Shown: piece after piece, positions 21,801 through 32,174 of the stretch
Numbering within the stretch: position 1 is the stretch's first letter
Layout of the letters: every line of letters starts with the position of its first letter
Translations under genes and position numbers: made by a program
Assembly: GCA_964058845.1 (NCBI GenBank)
Contig: CAXKVR010000154.1
Coordinates: forward strand, 62,001-126,000
DNA from: Carex sylvatica
Lineage: Eukaryota; Streptophyta; Magnoliopsida; Poales; Cyperaceae
DNA length: 64,000 nt
Reading direction: 5' to 3'
Notes under the pieces: generated by a model
Databases searched by the model: none
Seen by the model: the letters and a program-made list of their open reading frames with translations, nothing else
What the model was told of the DNA's origin: nothing

Positions 21801-24800
21801 AAAAATTTAACCAGAGAACTTCTCTTTCCAAAACAATAGACTATAACAAACTATAAATATCATGTCACGCATAGATATTGTAAGCATTCTGGTTATATTT
21901 ATCAAAATCGGTGGTATGTGTTTTTAAAAAATATATTTAAATGGAAATTAATGTAGTATAGTTTCCCGAAATAGCTACTGCTATTCACCATGCTCTTTTT
22001 AGGACAGCTGCCATGGACTGCAAAACTGCTATTTGAACCTCGTGCACAACAATAATATAATTTTAGTTTTTAGTTTTTACAGAAGTACACTAATAAAGCA
22101 TGATCAGTTTCCTTGGGAATGCACATGGAACAATAAAATGCAGAATAAAAAATTAGGTATAAGCTTGTTTAAAATTTCAGGTTCTTTATTATATAGCACA
22201 AATAATTGTTTTACTGTCTTTAAGGCACATATAAAATTAAGTTAAATATCCGAGGCGCAGTGCAAATGCTATCTAATTCATTCTAGATCACACCGATGTG
22301 GAGTTTATTAGCTAGTATGGAAAAATTAATCACATGATTGAGTTGGATTATTTTGGTAGTTTCAAGGTTGCTCTCTTTAAGGGTGACTTAGTTGAAGTAC
22401 ACAATGCCAGAGGAATAAAGAGTGAAATGGGAGTTCCTTCAGTCAATTTTCACCATTAATTCACACTGAAGCCAAAATGCTCTTTTTCTTCATGTAAATC
22501 ATTTGCAAAATATTTACTTTTTTTAATTTTGAAAAGACTAGCTTCAGTGTATGTTGTGGCTCAAAACAAAGAGGAATGAAAAAATAACAGAACAGACGTT
22601 CTTATATTCCGATAACTATTTGTAGTGCAGGATAAAAATCCTGAGTTGGGGACTTGTATATATTATCCCAAAACTTTAATAAATTCTCCATTAACCTAAC
22701 AACGACCTGTCTTCTCATTCTAAGACTTTGGTTTGAGCTTAATAATTAATCAATGTTTTTACTGGTGCGGTTCAGAAAGTTACTTAAGTTCGTCAGGAAG
22801 AGAGTTGAGGACTGCCCTGATGTTAGAGGGGAAACAGGAGGGTCAATAAACCAAATTCGTATCCAGTAGGGTACCGCACAAGTGAATCTTTTAGAATGAT
22901 TCCCTAATTGGTGGATCCAGACCGTTCTTTCAACTTTGCACGAAACTCAAACCACAGAGGGGCACTAGCCCGAATTTCAAAGCAGCTGAGAGTAAATCTC
23001 AAACAATAAAGTAGTGGGCCCCACCGTGGATTACTACAGAGGATACTGGTCCCAATAAACCATCATATCAAAGGCAGCCTCAGCTCGACAGACAAGAGGA
23101 ACAACAGGAAGAAGAACACAGGGACCAAAAAGTGCATCAGGTGGGGAATGGAAATGCGCCTGTTATATACGTCATATCGTGAGGAAAATCACCAGGAGGA
23201 GAAAGAGAATGACACAGATAAAAGAGAAGGAAAAGGGCATCTATTAGAAAAAAATAACCTTCTAATGTTTTCTGTAATTTAGGATATTTCAAGTATATTT
23301 TCACATAAGGTGGAAGAATCACTAAAAACATTATACTTTAACACCAAAAAGAAAGAAAGAAAATATTATTGTTGGATGGAGCCTCCCAGACCTTATTTTA
23401 ATTATTGATAGTAATTTGTAAATACCGATTGGTTAAGCGTCTTACCATAACATTTTTTAATGGAATTCTAAAATGGCACATCATTGACTCAATATGGAAT
23501 GTGAATAATCATTAGTTCAACTGATAATATGAAAACATAAAAGAAACCTTGCAAAATACAGAAAACAATGAACTTGACTTTTACCAGATTGGTGTCGATC
23601 CATATGCTGCTAGATGATGAAAAAGGGTAAAGGGGCGGATTGAAGGACCAATCCGTTTCTGACCATCGTGTAAAACAGTGCCTATTGCGATGGATTTGAT
23701 TTGTCGATCATCAAGATTGTATTCAGCAATGGGATTTGCCAGTACTCCAGTCAAGAAGTAGATGGAATTGCCTTTAATCGAAGGCAAGTCTTTGGAAGAG
23801 AGAACAAGGTTTCGTCCCTTGAAGCCGACTAAGAGAGCTAGGTCTCCAATATTATCAATCAAAATAAGCTGATTAGCCTCCAAATTGACCCTGAAAATAT
23901 TGAATTTGTAATCTGTATGTTCAATGGGCTTCTTATCACCCCAATTCCTATTTATCAGAAAGATATCAGAGTTATATTCCAGAAGATAGTAAGTATTATT
24001 AAGGCCACCACTATCCGGGATCTTTTTAGGAATCCGAAGTTTGACAGACTTGAGGTCTGGCTCAAATATATGTATCCCAATTTGATAATCCGTAAAGTAC
24101 CACTGGTCGTTGAAAAACAAGAAGCTGTTTGGAAAGTGTTTGAGGGTGATAGATTCCCAACTTAGGTTTCCTGGTTTAGCAAAGTAGACAGCTTTCCAAA
24201 ATAGGGAGAATAGCACGGCAGTGGGGCAATCACCGCCAGAGATTGAAATATTAAAACCTCTAATCATTGGAAGAATATCCAATCTTGAACTTGTCAATAT
24301 AGGCAAAGGTGGAAGATCAATTATGTAGAGGGTGAAGGGGTTGAAGATCCGAACAATCCGGGTTGAATTATCGACCAGGATAAGAAGGCCGTCGGTGGCT
24401 GTGAAGATGGTATGAGAATCTAGCTCAGGAAGGCGGAGGAGGAGGGATCGGCCACTGCGGAGGTTGAAAAAGCGGCGGCGGTCGGCCATGTGGAGATTAG
24501 CATCGCCATCTGTGAGCATTAACCAGTGCCGAGGGCGGAAGCATGAGGCGAGACTCCGCGGGGAGGCAGTCCGCGATCGCCATCCCTTGCATACGGCGCG
24601 GAAGCTGATGTAGTCGACCACGTCATCTGCCAGGAGGCACTTGGCGATTGGTTCAGCGAGATCTAGGGGAAGACATCGGGAAACCTTCAGGCGCTTGGCG
24701 ATTGGTTCATCTGCCAGGAGGCACTTGGCGATTGGTTCAGCGATATCTAGGGGATGATATCGGGAAACCTTCGTAGCTTCAAAACCCTTCATTTGCTGGA

Positions 24801-24866
24801 CTTATTCGGGTGATCGGGTCTGATTAAAACGTTTCTTTGTACAATTGTACGATCTTTTTGTGATGT
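18864..24866. repeat. ~6 kb segmental duplication, copy 2
   Basis: Direct copy of 6910-12936. It lacks a 60-bp segment of copy 1 and has a few small indels. The non-coding part (18864-23580) has no convincing gene. Identity is very high across the non-coding part and the 5' third of the F-box gene, but drops in the middle of that gene and again over the last ~100 bp. Beyond 24866 the copies part, because a mobile element follows here. Confidence 0.95.
23581..24792 (-). CDS. F-box protein with DUF295 domain, copy 2
   Basis: An intact single-exon ORF of 403 aa, paralogous to the gene at 11683-12867. The F-box is at about residues 38-80 and the DUF295 region fills the rest, ending in the same AAYGSTPIW. 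The N-terminus has ten extra residues (CLLADEPIAK), so the F-box start motif is partly repeated three times. Most amino-acid differences from copy 1 cluster in the middle of the DUF295 region (for example RYLIDLPPLPTL against LYIIDLPPLPIL, and LRITEKIPDGG against LRIPKKIPDSG). The likely role is an SCF substrate receptor; the substrate is unknown. Confidence 0.88.
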   Translation of the reverse strand: MKGFEATKVSRYHPLDIAEPIAKCLLADEPIAKRLKVSRCLPLDLAEPIAKCLLADDVVDYISFRAVCKGWRSRTASPRSLASCFRPRHWLMLTDGDANLHMADRRRFFNLRSGRSLLLRLPELDSHTIFTATDGLLILVDNSTRIVRIFNPFTLYIIDLPPLPILTSSRLDILPMIRGFNISISGGDCPTAVLFSLFWKAVYFAKPGNLSWESITLKHFPNSFLFFNDQWYFTDYQIGIHIFEPDLKSVKLRIPKKIPDSGGLNNTYYLLEYNSDIFLINRNWGDKKPIEHTDYKFNIFRVNLEANQLILIDNIGDLALLVGFKGRNLVLSSKDLPSIKGNSIYFLTGVLANPIAEYNLDDRQIKSIAIGTVLHDGQKRIGPSIRPFTLFHHLAAYGSTPIW

Positions 24867-25148
24867 GAATTCAGCAAGCAGATAATGCCCTCTAATATAT
24901 ATGAGAAAAGGTTACGTTCCCCGACCTGTAGTCCCCCGATAATCTCCGCTCACCATTTTTATGCGGTTTCAACTGAGATTAACGACAACGGTTTTTTCGC
25001 GCGCTTCATTTCCCACACTGCCTTAAATAAAAACTTCCTTTCCCGCAGCGCGATTTTGATTTTACAAATTTCGAATCTCTCTCCCATATTCCCGTTTTCT
25101 CTTTTGATCTCTCTCCCCGTACAAATTTCCGATCGATATACTACCCGA

Positions 25149-25174
25149 CCCCCCCCCCCCCCCCCCCCCCCCCC
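25149..25174. repeat. poly-C tract
   Basis: An uninterrupted run of 26 C. The length may be unreliable in sequencing. It lies in GC-richer sequence near the left end of the probable Mutator-like element. Confidence 0.95.
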
Positions 25175-25318
25175 TTCTCTCAAATGGGGAGGTATGAAGG
25201 TGGAGTACCGGGTGTGATCGTGAATCACCGACTGATCGTATCGTGAAGTTTCAATTTGATTTTAACTTCGATCTGTAAACCCCGTTGATCCCTGATCGGA
25301 CGGTCCTCTCCTCCGACA

Positions 25319-26160
25319 TGGCAGTCATCAATGAGAAGTGGTACATGCGCCTCATCCGTCGTGTCCCTCGCTGCCGTCTGATTATGCCTCGTTCCTATTC
25401 AGGTTGTTGATCTGGTGGAGTACACTTCAAAAAGGAAGTTATTTTCCGACTCTGTGATCATCCTCTTCTAATTGATGGTTCTATCCTTTACAGGAGTCAT
25501 CAATGCCAGGTAGAAAAACCAGTCTCCAAGATCAGATTGAACTTAGATGCAAAATCTCCTGTCAATTCTTAAACTGACTCTAGGACGATGTGGAGGCAGT
25601 CACTGACAAATCATCTGTCAGCAAGTTGAAATTATTCCCGTAGGTCCTCGCTGGTTGGAAAATTAGACAAGTAAGTACTCACTGACAATGATTTTCTCAA
25701 ATTAGTTGAATCATATATTTCTAAATGCGCCTCTGATTTTAAAAGTGATGTGATTATCATGTGATTTTATAAGTGATGTGATTATCACGGATTGCTCACT
25801 GTCAATTTGAGCAATCTGATGTTTTGACTTCTTTTTTTATGCTAATCGATGTTTTTTCTGTTGTGTTGCTTATTATTTGATAAGGGAGGGGTGGGGCAGC
25901 AACAAATGATGGAAGAGGAGAATTTTGTACCAGCAAGTACTGGGAACCAATCTCTACTGACGTGATTGTCCTGATGAGGATTGGCCACCTCACTCCTCTT
26001 ATCCATGGTAATTTAATTAATAATTAACTAATTATACTTTATTAAATATGTGTGTTTTGTACAAAAATTAGGTATGTTAGATGGAATCAGTAATTGTGGT
26101 TAACGATTGATGTCTTTTGTGACAACCCTCTAATTTGTTTTACTTTAGTTACCCATCAAC
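25319..26160. other. possible captured exon-like sequence, unidentified
   Basis: An ATG at about 25318 opens a short frame beginning MAVINEKWYMRLIRRVPRC that stops after about 30 codons. Nearby sequence has exon-like base composition but no recognisable family. It may be another captured fragment. Confidence 0.25.
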
Positions 26161-26206
26161 GCAATGCAGTGGAGACCAATGTTACTGTTGATACTCTTGT
26201 GTTACA

Positions 26207-26482
26207 AAGTATCATCTACGTACTTCTTTAATTATTTTTCAAGAGGGGGTTATGCTAGAATGATGCAACTTGGCCAAATCAGAAATGAATTGTGCTCCTT
26301 GAGGCTTCTAAGTTTCGAGTTAAGGTGTGAATCACTGATGATAAACCTTGGGATTGGTTTATTTTCTGACAATGACCCCTCTTTCCTAATTTTGATAATT
26401 TTGTATTTTTTAGAAAGTATCATTTACTTCTTTAATTTTTTTCAAGGGGTGGTTCTGCTGGAATGATGCAACTTAGCCCATA
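26207..26482. repeat. imperfect direct repeat (~70 bp, two copies)
   Basis: Copies at about 26207-26275 and 26414-26482 share AAAGTATCAT, TACTTCTTTAATT, TTCAAG and GAATGATGCAACTTRGCC. The function is unknown. The repeat lies between the left end of the element and the P450 fragment. Confidence 0.7.
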
Positions 26483-26572
26483 GGTGTCGGAGATGCTCAA
26501 TTACATCACTTGTACAATTGAAGCTCTATGAAGTCGAGCCTGACTTGCTACAGATTGATATTTTTGTCTTGA

Positions 26573-26745
26573 CAGGTGAGATTGTGAGCCTATGCTCAGA
26601 GTTTCTGACAGGCGGGCTGACACTACAGTGACTGCTCTCCAATGGATCATGGCAAATCTTGTAAAACAGCCAGAGATACAACAAAAGCTCAGGACCGAGA
26701 TTGAAGAGCCAGTGGGCAAAGATAATGAAGCGAAGTCAGTAAACT
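26573..26745 (+). pseudogene. cytochrome P450 (CYP89/CYP77-like) I-helix fragment
   Basis: Reads GEIVSLCSEFL in one frame, then ADTTVTALQWIMANLVKQPE in the next. The join near 26610-26615 is a frameshift inside the I-helix oxygen-binding motif (family form A/G-G-x-D/E-T-T). The context EIVSLCSEFL...DTTxTALQWIMANL is typical of CYP89A. P450s are haem monooxygenases of the ER. Only about 50 residues of the usual ~500 remain, with no heme-Cys region, so this is a dead fragment. Confidence 0.8.
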
Positions 26746-27302
26746 TTAATACTAAATCCTATAAACCTCGCCGGACCGATGAAGGGTTGTTTCTGTTGAT
26801 TGTGCGCAGAGCTCGGGTATTGGCAGGAAGCGAGGTGGGAGGAATCGCTCTAGCTCGCCTTGGTACCATGTGTGCTCTTTTTGCCTTTTCGATCCCTCTT
26901 TCTCATGTGCCTTGTGAAAATGAGTTTTTATAGGGATCTATTCGCATATTTCTTAATATTCTTCTTTCTCTTTCTCAAATTTATCTGATTAGTTGCTGAT
27001 TTCAACCGAAATGTGCCTTAGATAAAATCAATTCAACCGAAATGTGCAACCTGACTAAGGCATTATCAAGGTACTCTTAGCTAAATAAATCACAAATGAA
27101 TTTACCGTGCTTAGTAGCTTGTAAAATTGAACTGTTTCAAAGTCTCCATCAGAGTTATTAATTTTGCTATTAATATTTATATCTTGAGAAACTCAGAGCT
27201 TTACATTTATAAAACAGTAATAAGAGACTCTACTTTAGGCTTTCTTTTACCATTATATATGAGCTGAAATGTTGCTTAAAAACATTTTAACTTTATTTTC
27301 AG

Positions 27303-27640
27303 ATTAACGAGGCGAAAACTAGAAATTTGCTTCATGCAAGAAGGATTCAGGAGCTCGAATTGAAACTGGAGAAGGCCAAAAGGTGAAATTTGCTTCCTCA
27401 ATTTTGATGTTGTCTTTAGTTATGTATTGTATTTTTCCTGCATTTCTATCAGAGGAGGATAAGAAAAAGAACGTAGGTTATATAATTCAATGGGGGTCCT
27501 CGTCGCTGTCATCTGAATCGGGCGCGAAAGTGTGGCTCGCACACGGTCTGATCCTTGGCGCGGCAGTGGCAGCGGCGATAGGAGCTGGATATATACCCTC
27601 TGGCAGTGAGTTTTTCAATCTTCATAATAACTGCTCCTAG
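27303..27640 (+). other. exon-like blocks of unknown origin
   Basis: 27303-27382 encodes a charged, coiled-coil-like stretch (ARRIQELELKLEKAKR) followed by a GT. After it, 27383-27640 is an open frame whose second half reads SGAKVWLAHGLILGAAVAAA, a short hydrophobic segment that could span a membrane. I do not recognise either part. They may be two captured exons or chance. Confidence 0.3.
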
Positions 27641-27975
27641 TCTCTCTTTGCAGTTACTAATGATTTACTTTTCCAATATATCATTTTTATCAGTGTGTAT
27701 GTTTTGGCACCAGTGTACTTTCATAATTATTCTGGTCCACTATTATGTTGAAACATAAATTTTGAGTTAATTTTGAAAACTCAAAATTATAGTGTTATTT
27801 GTAATATCTTTAAACTTTGGGGTTAAACTAAGAAAATCCAATATATAAAATGTTCAATTCAGTTGATTTTCTGTTTTTCTGAGTGCTTATCTATTAGAAT
27901 TAATTGAAATGAATGCCCAAAGGCCGCTTGGCTAAAGATCGTTTAACCTTTGATTATTCATTGATACTTTTTTAA

Positions 27976-28047
27976 GAGAAAAAAGTAACGTTCCCCGACC
28001 TTCAGTCCCCTGATAATCTCCGCCTACTAATTTTTACGTGGTTTTAT
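27976..28047. repeat. internal copy of the element's left terminus
   Basis: GAGAAAAAAGTAACGTTCCCC and the following ~60 bp closely match 24903-24975 (ACGTTCCCCGACC, AGTCCCC, GATAATCTCCGC) in the same orientation. It suggests a nested or tandemly joined second element of the same family. Confidence 0.8.
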
Positions 28048-28069
28048 CTTGTAATTTTTACCATTTACG

Positions 28070-28640
28070 GGATTCAATGAAACTATCTACAGAGTTATGT
28101 GATAAGGTTTACAGAATTTAAAATAATTGAAAGTAACATATAGAATAATATTTGAAAATATTTTTTTGAAAAAACTAATTTAAAAAATTTGAATTTTTTT
28201 TACCGGTTTATATTATCGAGTCATGTGATAAGGTTTATAGAATTCAAAAAATATATAATTGAATTTTTTTTACTGGTTTGCAGTATTCAACGAAAATGTC
28301 TACATAATTATGTGATAAGGTTTATAGAATTCAAAACAATTAGAAGTAGCATCTAAATGCAAATTTTTTTTTAAAAATAAAATTTGAATTTTTTTTTACC
28401 GATTTACAGTATTCAATGAAATTGTCTACAGAGTTATGTGATCAGGTTTAAAGAATTTAAAACAATTGAAAGTATCATTTAGATGCAAATTTAAAAAAAT
28501 TAAATTAAATTTTGAAAAAAATTAAAATTAATTTTTTTTTTACCGTTTTATAGAATTAAACAAAACTATTTACAGAAGTTATGTGATAAGGTTTACAGAA
28601 TTAAAAAAAATTAACAGTAGTATCTAGAATGAGATTTGAA
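28070..28640. repeat. tandem array of ~70-145 bp units, first block
   Basis: About five degenerate units. Each contains TATTCAAYGAAA, TCTACAGAGTTATGTGATAA, GGTTTAYAGAATT and GAATTTTTTTTACCGGTTTA, separated by A/T-rich spacers of variable length. A second block of the same units lies at 29590-30130. Confidence 0.85.
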
Positions 28641-28659
28641 AAAAAAATTTATAAACTAC

Positions 28660-28850
28660 TTTGAGTGAGACTATGTGCTATGCATAGCGCGGATTGATCT
28701 GTACTATGACTTTATATATTTGTTTTCAAAGTTCAAAAGGTCGATCGGAACCGCTCAACATGATTTTCATATGAAAATATACTTGGTGACTTAAATTTTA
28801 CATTTTTTAGTATTTTTTTTCTATTTTTAAATAAGCCAAATTCCTTGCTA
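28660..28850. mobile_element. half copy (F) of the fold-back MITE family
   Basis: One arm only: GAGTGAGACTATGTGCTATG, then AAAGGTCGATCGGAACCGCT and ACTTGGTGACTTAAATTT. The other arm is missing; the reticulon-like exon begins where the centre of the palindrome would be. Confidence 0.65.
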
Positions 28851-28876
28851 TCATTAAAATTTATAATTTACCATGC

Positions 28877-29059
28877 AGCTGCTGATGTGCTATTACGGAG
28901 GAATAGGAGAATTTCCTCCAGCGTTCTTGCTGGTGCCACTGCCATATGGGCTCTTCTCAAGTGGCTTAACTATCACTTCCTCACTCTTCTCTGCCTCTCT
29001 CTTGTTTCTGGTATGCTCCTCCAGTTTGTATGGTCAAATTCTGCTAGGACATTCAAAAG
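28877..29059 (+). pseudogene. reticulon-like protein B (RTNLB) exon fragment
   Basis: After a CAG acceptor the frame reads ADVLLRRNRRISSSVLAGAT, AIWALLKWLNYHFLTLLCLS and MLLQFVWSNSARTF. This matches the start of the plant reticulon homology domain, including its first hydrophobic hairpin. Reticulons shape ER tubules. The second hydrophobic hairpin and the C-terminus are not found nearby. The exon lies inside the probable Mutator-like element between two repeat arrays, so it looks captured. The donor side is duplicated in tandem (29026-29171). Confidence 0.75.
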
Positions 29060-29171
29060 GTACATTTTATTTTCTGTTTGTACTATGCCCACTTGCATTT
29101 GTATGGTCAAATTCTGCTAGGACATTCAAAAGGTACATTTTATTTTCTGTTTGTACTATGCCCACTTGCAT
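29026..29171. repeat. 73-bp tandem duplication (two copies)
   Basis: Two apparently identical 73-bp units (29026-29098 and 29099-29171). Each contains the end of the reticulon-like exon and its GT donor. Confidence 0.95.
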
Positions 29172-29589
29172 TTCGCAAAGGTAACCCAATAACTTATGGA
29201 AATAGCTCGAAAGGCACTTCATTTGCATAATCACACCCGATGAGGTGCATAATCACACCTGATGACTTGCTGGTTTCGGTTCAGGTTTTGAGTGGAAATG
29301 CGGCGGTAGGGGAGAAGTGAGATTATGACGAGGATCTTATGTGCCTCCACTGTTTAGATTCATAGTAGTTGAAGGTATAAACAGTCTAACAAGTATTTTT
29401 CGAAGAATTGTATAATAGAATAGTCATGCCTATCAATTGTTTGGTGAAATGACTCAGTGAAATATCGTCGGCATTTGTTATTGTTTATGTGCACTTAAAT
29501 TATAAGGAGATGCTTAATTATGGTTGATGCCAGAACCGATGTATAGGCTGAGTGAATGATTTATAGTTTGTATACATTACATGCTTGTA

Positions 29590-30130
29590 CTTGAATTCAT
29601 GTATTAGATTTACAGTGTTCAAATAAACAGTTTACAGTGTTATGTAATAAGATTTATAAAATTTAAAATAATTGGAAGTAGCATCTAGATGTAGAATAAA
29701 AAAATTATAAAAAAAATTGATTTTTTTTTAGTGGTTCATAGTATTCAATGAAACTATCTACATAGTCATGCGATGAGGTTTATAGAATTAAAAAAAAATT
29801 ATAATTGAATTTTTTTTACCAGTTTACAGTATTTAATTAAACTGTCTACAGGGTTATGTGATAAGGTTTATATAATTCAAAATAATTGAAAGTAGCGTCT
29901 AGATGCAAATTTAAACCAAAAAAAATTTGAAAAAAAAAAAATTGAATTTTTTTACTGGTTTACGATATTCAACGAAATTGTCAAATATCATTTAGATGTA
30001 AATTTAAAAAAATAAAATTTGAATTATTTTTTTATTAGTTTACAGAATTCAACGAAACTATCTACAGAGTTATGCGATAAGGCTTACATAATTTAAAATA
30101 ATTGAATGTAGCATCTAGAAGGATATTTGA
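29590..30130. repeat. tandem array of ~70-145 bp units, second block
   Basis: About five further degenerate units of the type seen at 28070-28640, in the same orientation. An A-rich tract follows (30120-30230), then a 12-bp repeat around GTGGAGGTTRAA (30232-30300). The two blocks bracket the reticulon fragment. Confidence 0.8.
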
Positions 30131-30480
30131 AAAAAAAAATTGAACAAAATTTGGGGAAAAAATTTGGAAAAAATATTCTGAAAAAAAAATTTGAAAAAAA
30201 AATTGGAAAAAAAATTTGAAAAAAAAAATAGAGGTTGAAGTGGAGGTTGAATTGGAGGTTAAAGTGGAGGTTACACTGGAGAAGTGGAAGTTAAAGTGGT
30301 TAATGGGGACCACATAGAAATGAGAAGTTTTTATGTTGACATGATTTGTTGAATTAGTTTACAGGATTTAGTATTGAAGTTTATCGAATTTGCTCCATTA
30401 GTTTACAGGATCTTTGAAAATATCCGGGAAATTTTTTGGAGACTGGAGTTGGAGGACTATTAGCTGCTTCCAATATATAT

Positions 30481-30650
30481 AGCCTCCAAAAACCTTGAAA
30501 CTACATAATTCTCCTCTTAAATTTACAATACTATATTTATCTTTCTAAATTTAAAAAACTCATAAATTTACTTTATTTATTATCATTTTTATTAAAAATA
30601 ACTATTTTCTATTAGAAGACTGAACATTCTCTTAAACATAATACTTATTT
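30481..30650. repeat. copy of the 12937-13084 sequence
   Basis: Starts AGCCTCCAAAAACCTTGAAA and continues to TGAACATTCTCTTAAAC. About 80% similar to 12937-13084, with one ~20-bp insertion. It directly follows the right flank of the probable Mutator-like element. Confidence 0.8.
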
Positions 30651-30908
30651 TTATTTTATTTTTAAAAAGGATAAAACGTAAATTTAAAATAATATTAAAA
30701 CAACACAACACTAATAGGAAAATTATATTCCATTTAATTATTTTTTAAATAATCTTCTCTCTTCATTAATATGTTAAATTAGATAATAAATATCGGAAAA
30801 AAAAACTTTTATTTGGGATTAAATATTTTAAAAGAGGCCCTAGTGCCCTCAAACCATCATATCCGAGTGTGTCTCCCAACTAGTTTAACAGAAAAAGTCT
30901 TTCAATTT

Positions 30909-31790
30909 TGTCTAACTTTTATTTTCAGCATCCATAGTCAAGCTTTTAAAGTTTTATTTATAACATCTTAAAATGTTACTCGCAAGTATTTAAACCTATA
31001 TCTACAAGAAACTAAATTCTGTGTAGTTTTAACTCCCAACTACTTTTGTCTTCAAACCAAAAAAAGGAAAGATTATTTTTACCCATTATCCTTTAATTTT
31101 TCTCTGATTATTCTCGTACAATTTCCAATGATTCGTGATGAATTTTACGAATCTAAAATACGAGTGTTTTCTACTCAATTTTCTCTTTCAAATAAGATCC
31201 ATGAAGAAATATTTTTGAGTTATTTTGAAACTATTATTTTTTTAAAGTAAATTTCATGAGGACTTTTAATTTTCCAACTTTTAAGCCTCAGTCTACAACC
31301 ATTTAAACCTCTGATTTCATTATTTAGACTACTATGTTCAAGCATTTAAAACTCTGATGTCGAACATATTGTGTCACGCATTTAAACCTCTGTATACAAT
31401 CGTTAAAAGTAGTTGTGTCAAACATTTAAATAGTGCTCATGGACTTTACTTTACAAAAAAAAATGACTTTAAAAATTTAAAAATATTTCTTAATGGATCT
31501 CATTTGAATGAGAATATCGAATAAAAAATATTTATATTTTTAGATTCGCAAAATTCATCACGATTTATCGAAAAAATAGACGAGAATGATCAAAGAAAAA
31601 AAAATAGTGGGTGAAAGGAATATTTTCTTTTTTTGACTTGAATACAAAAATAGTTAGAAGTTTAAACTACACAAATTTATAATTTAATTGTTTGCAAATA
31701 GAGATTTAAATGCTTGCGAGTAACATTTTAAAATGTTATAAACAAAACTTTAAAAACTCGAATATCGTGGCTGAAAATGAAAGTTAGACA
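30909..31790. mobile_element. large fold-back element
   Basis: The left arm (30909 to about 31265) returns inverted at about 31425-31790. The outer ends are TGTCTAACTTT and AAAGTTAGACA. Inner landmarks are ATCTTAAAATGTTACTCGCA against TGCGAGTAACATTTTAAAAT. The loop holds repeats of ATTTAAACCTCTG. The arms carry many mismatches, so the element is not young. It has no ORF, and I could not assign a target duplication. Confidence 0.8.
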
Positions 31791-32174
31791 ATAAATATTT
31801 GGAAAATGCGCTTGGAATTTATTTGAGAAACAATTATCATGCTCTATTTTTAAATCATCTTAAATTAGATATTTTTAATATTTAAATTTTACTTTTCATA
31901 AACTAGACCTCACTCAACGATTTAATTTACATTGAATATATATTATAGTTTATTTTTCATGGTATTTTTCGTCTGCTTTTTCATAACCATTGTGCTCAAC
32001 ATTTTGTATGACTCAACATATACAAAATGGCTTGTGTAAGTAGGAGAACAGCAGTGCTCCATTTATAATAGTAATAATAATAGTAATGAACTATTGATAC
32101 TTTTATGGGCAGTCGTTTACAATTATAATAACTGAAAATAAAATATTGATCAATATTTTTATAACGATTAGACG

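Larger units (their letters stand above)
24903..30471. mobile_element. probable Mutator-like (Pack-MULE-type) element with captured gene fragments
   Basis: It is flanked by the 9-bp repeat AATATATAT (24894-24902 and 30472-30480). It starts GAGAAAAGGTTACGTTCCCC and ends with the complement of GGAAGCAGCTAATAGTCC; the terminal ~37 bp agree at a little over half of positions. The flank to the right (from 30481) resembles the sequence that directly follows duplication copy 1, as expected if this block is an insertion. It carries a P450 fragment and a reticulon fragment but no transposase. The AT-rich duplication could be chance, and the ends are poorly matched, so the call is moderate. Confidence 0.5.

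Noticed and set aside
28070..30130. CRISPR-like spaced repeats
   Set aside because: Unit lengths vary, repeats are degenerate and spacers are A/T runs. The plant context also excludes it.
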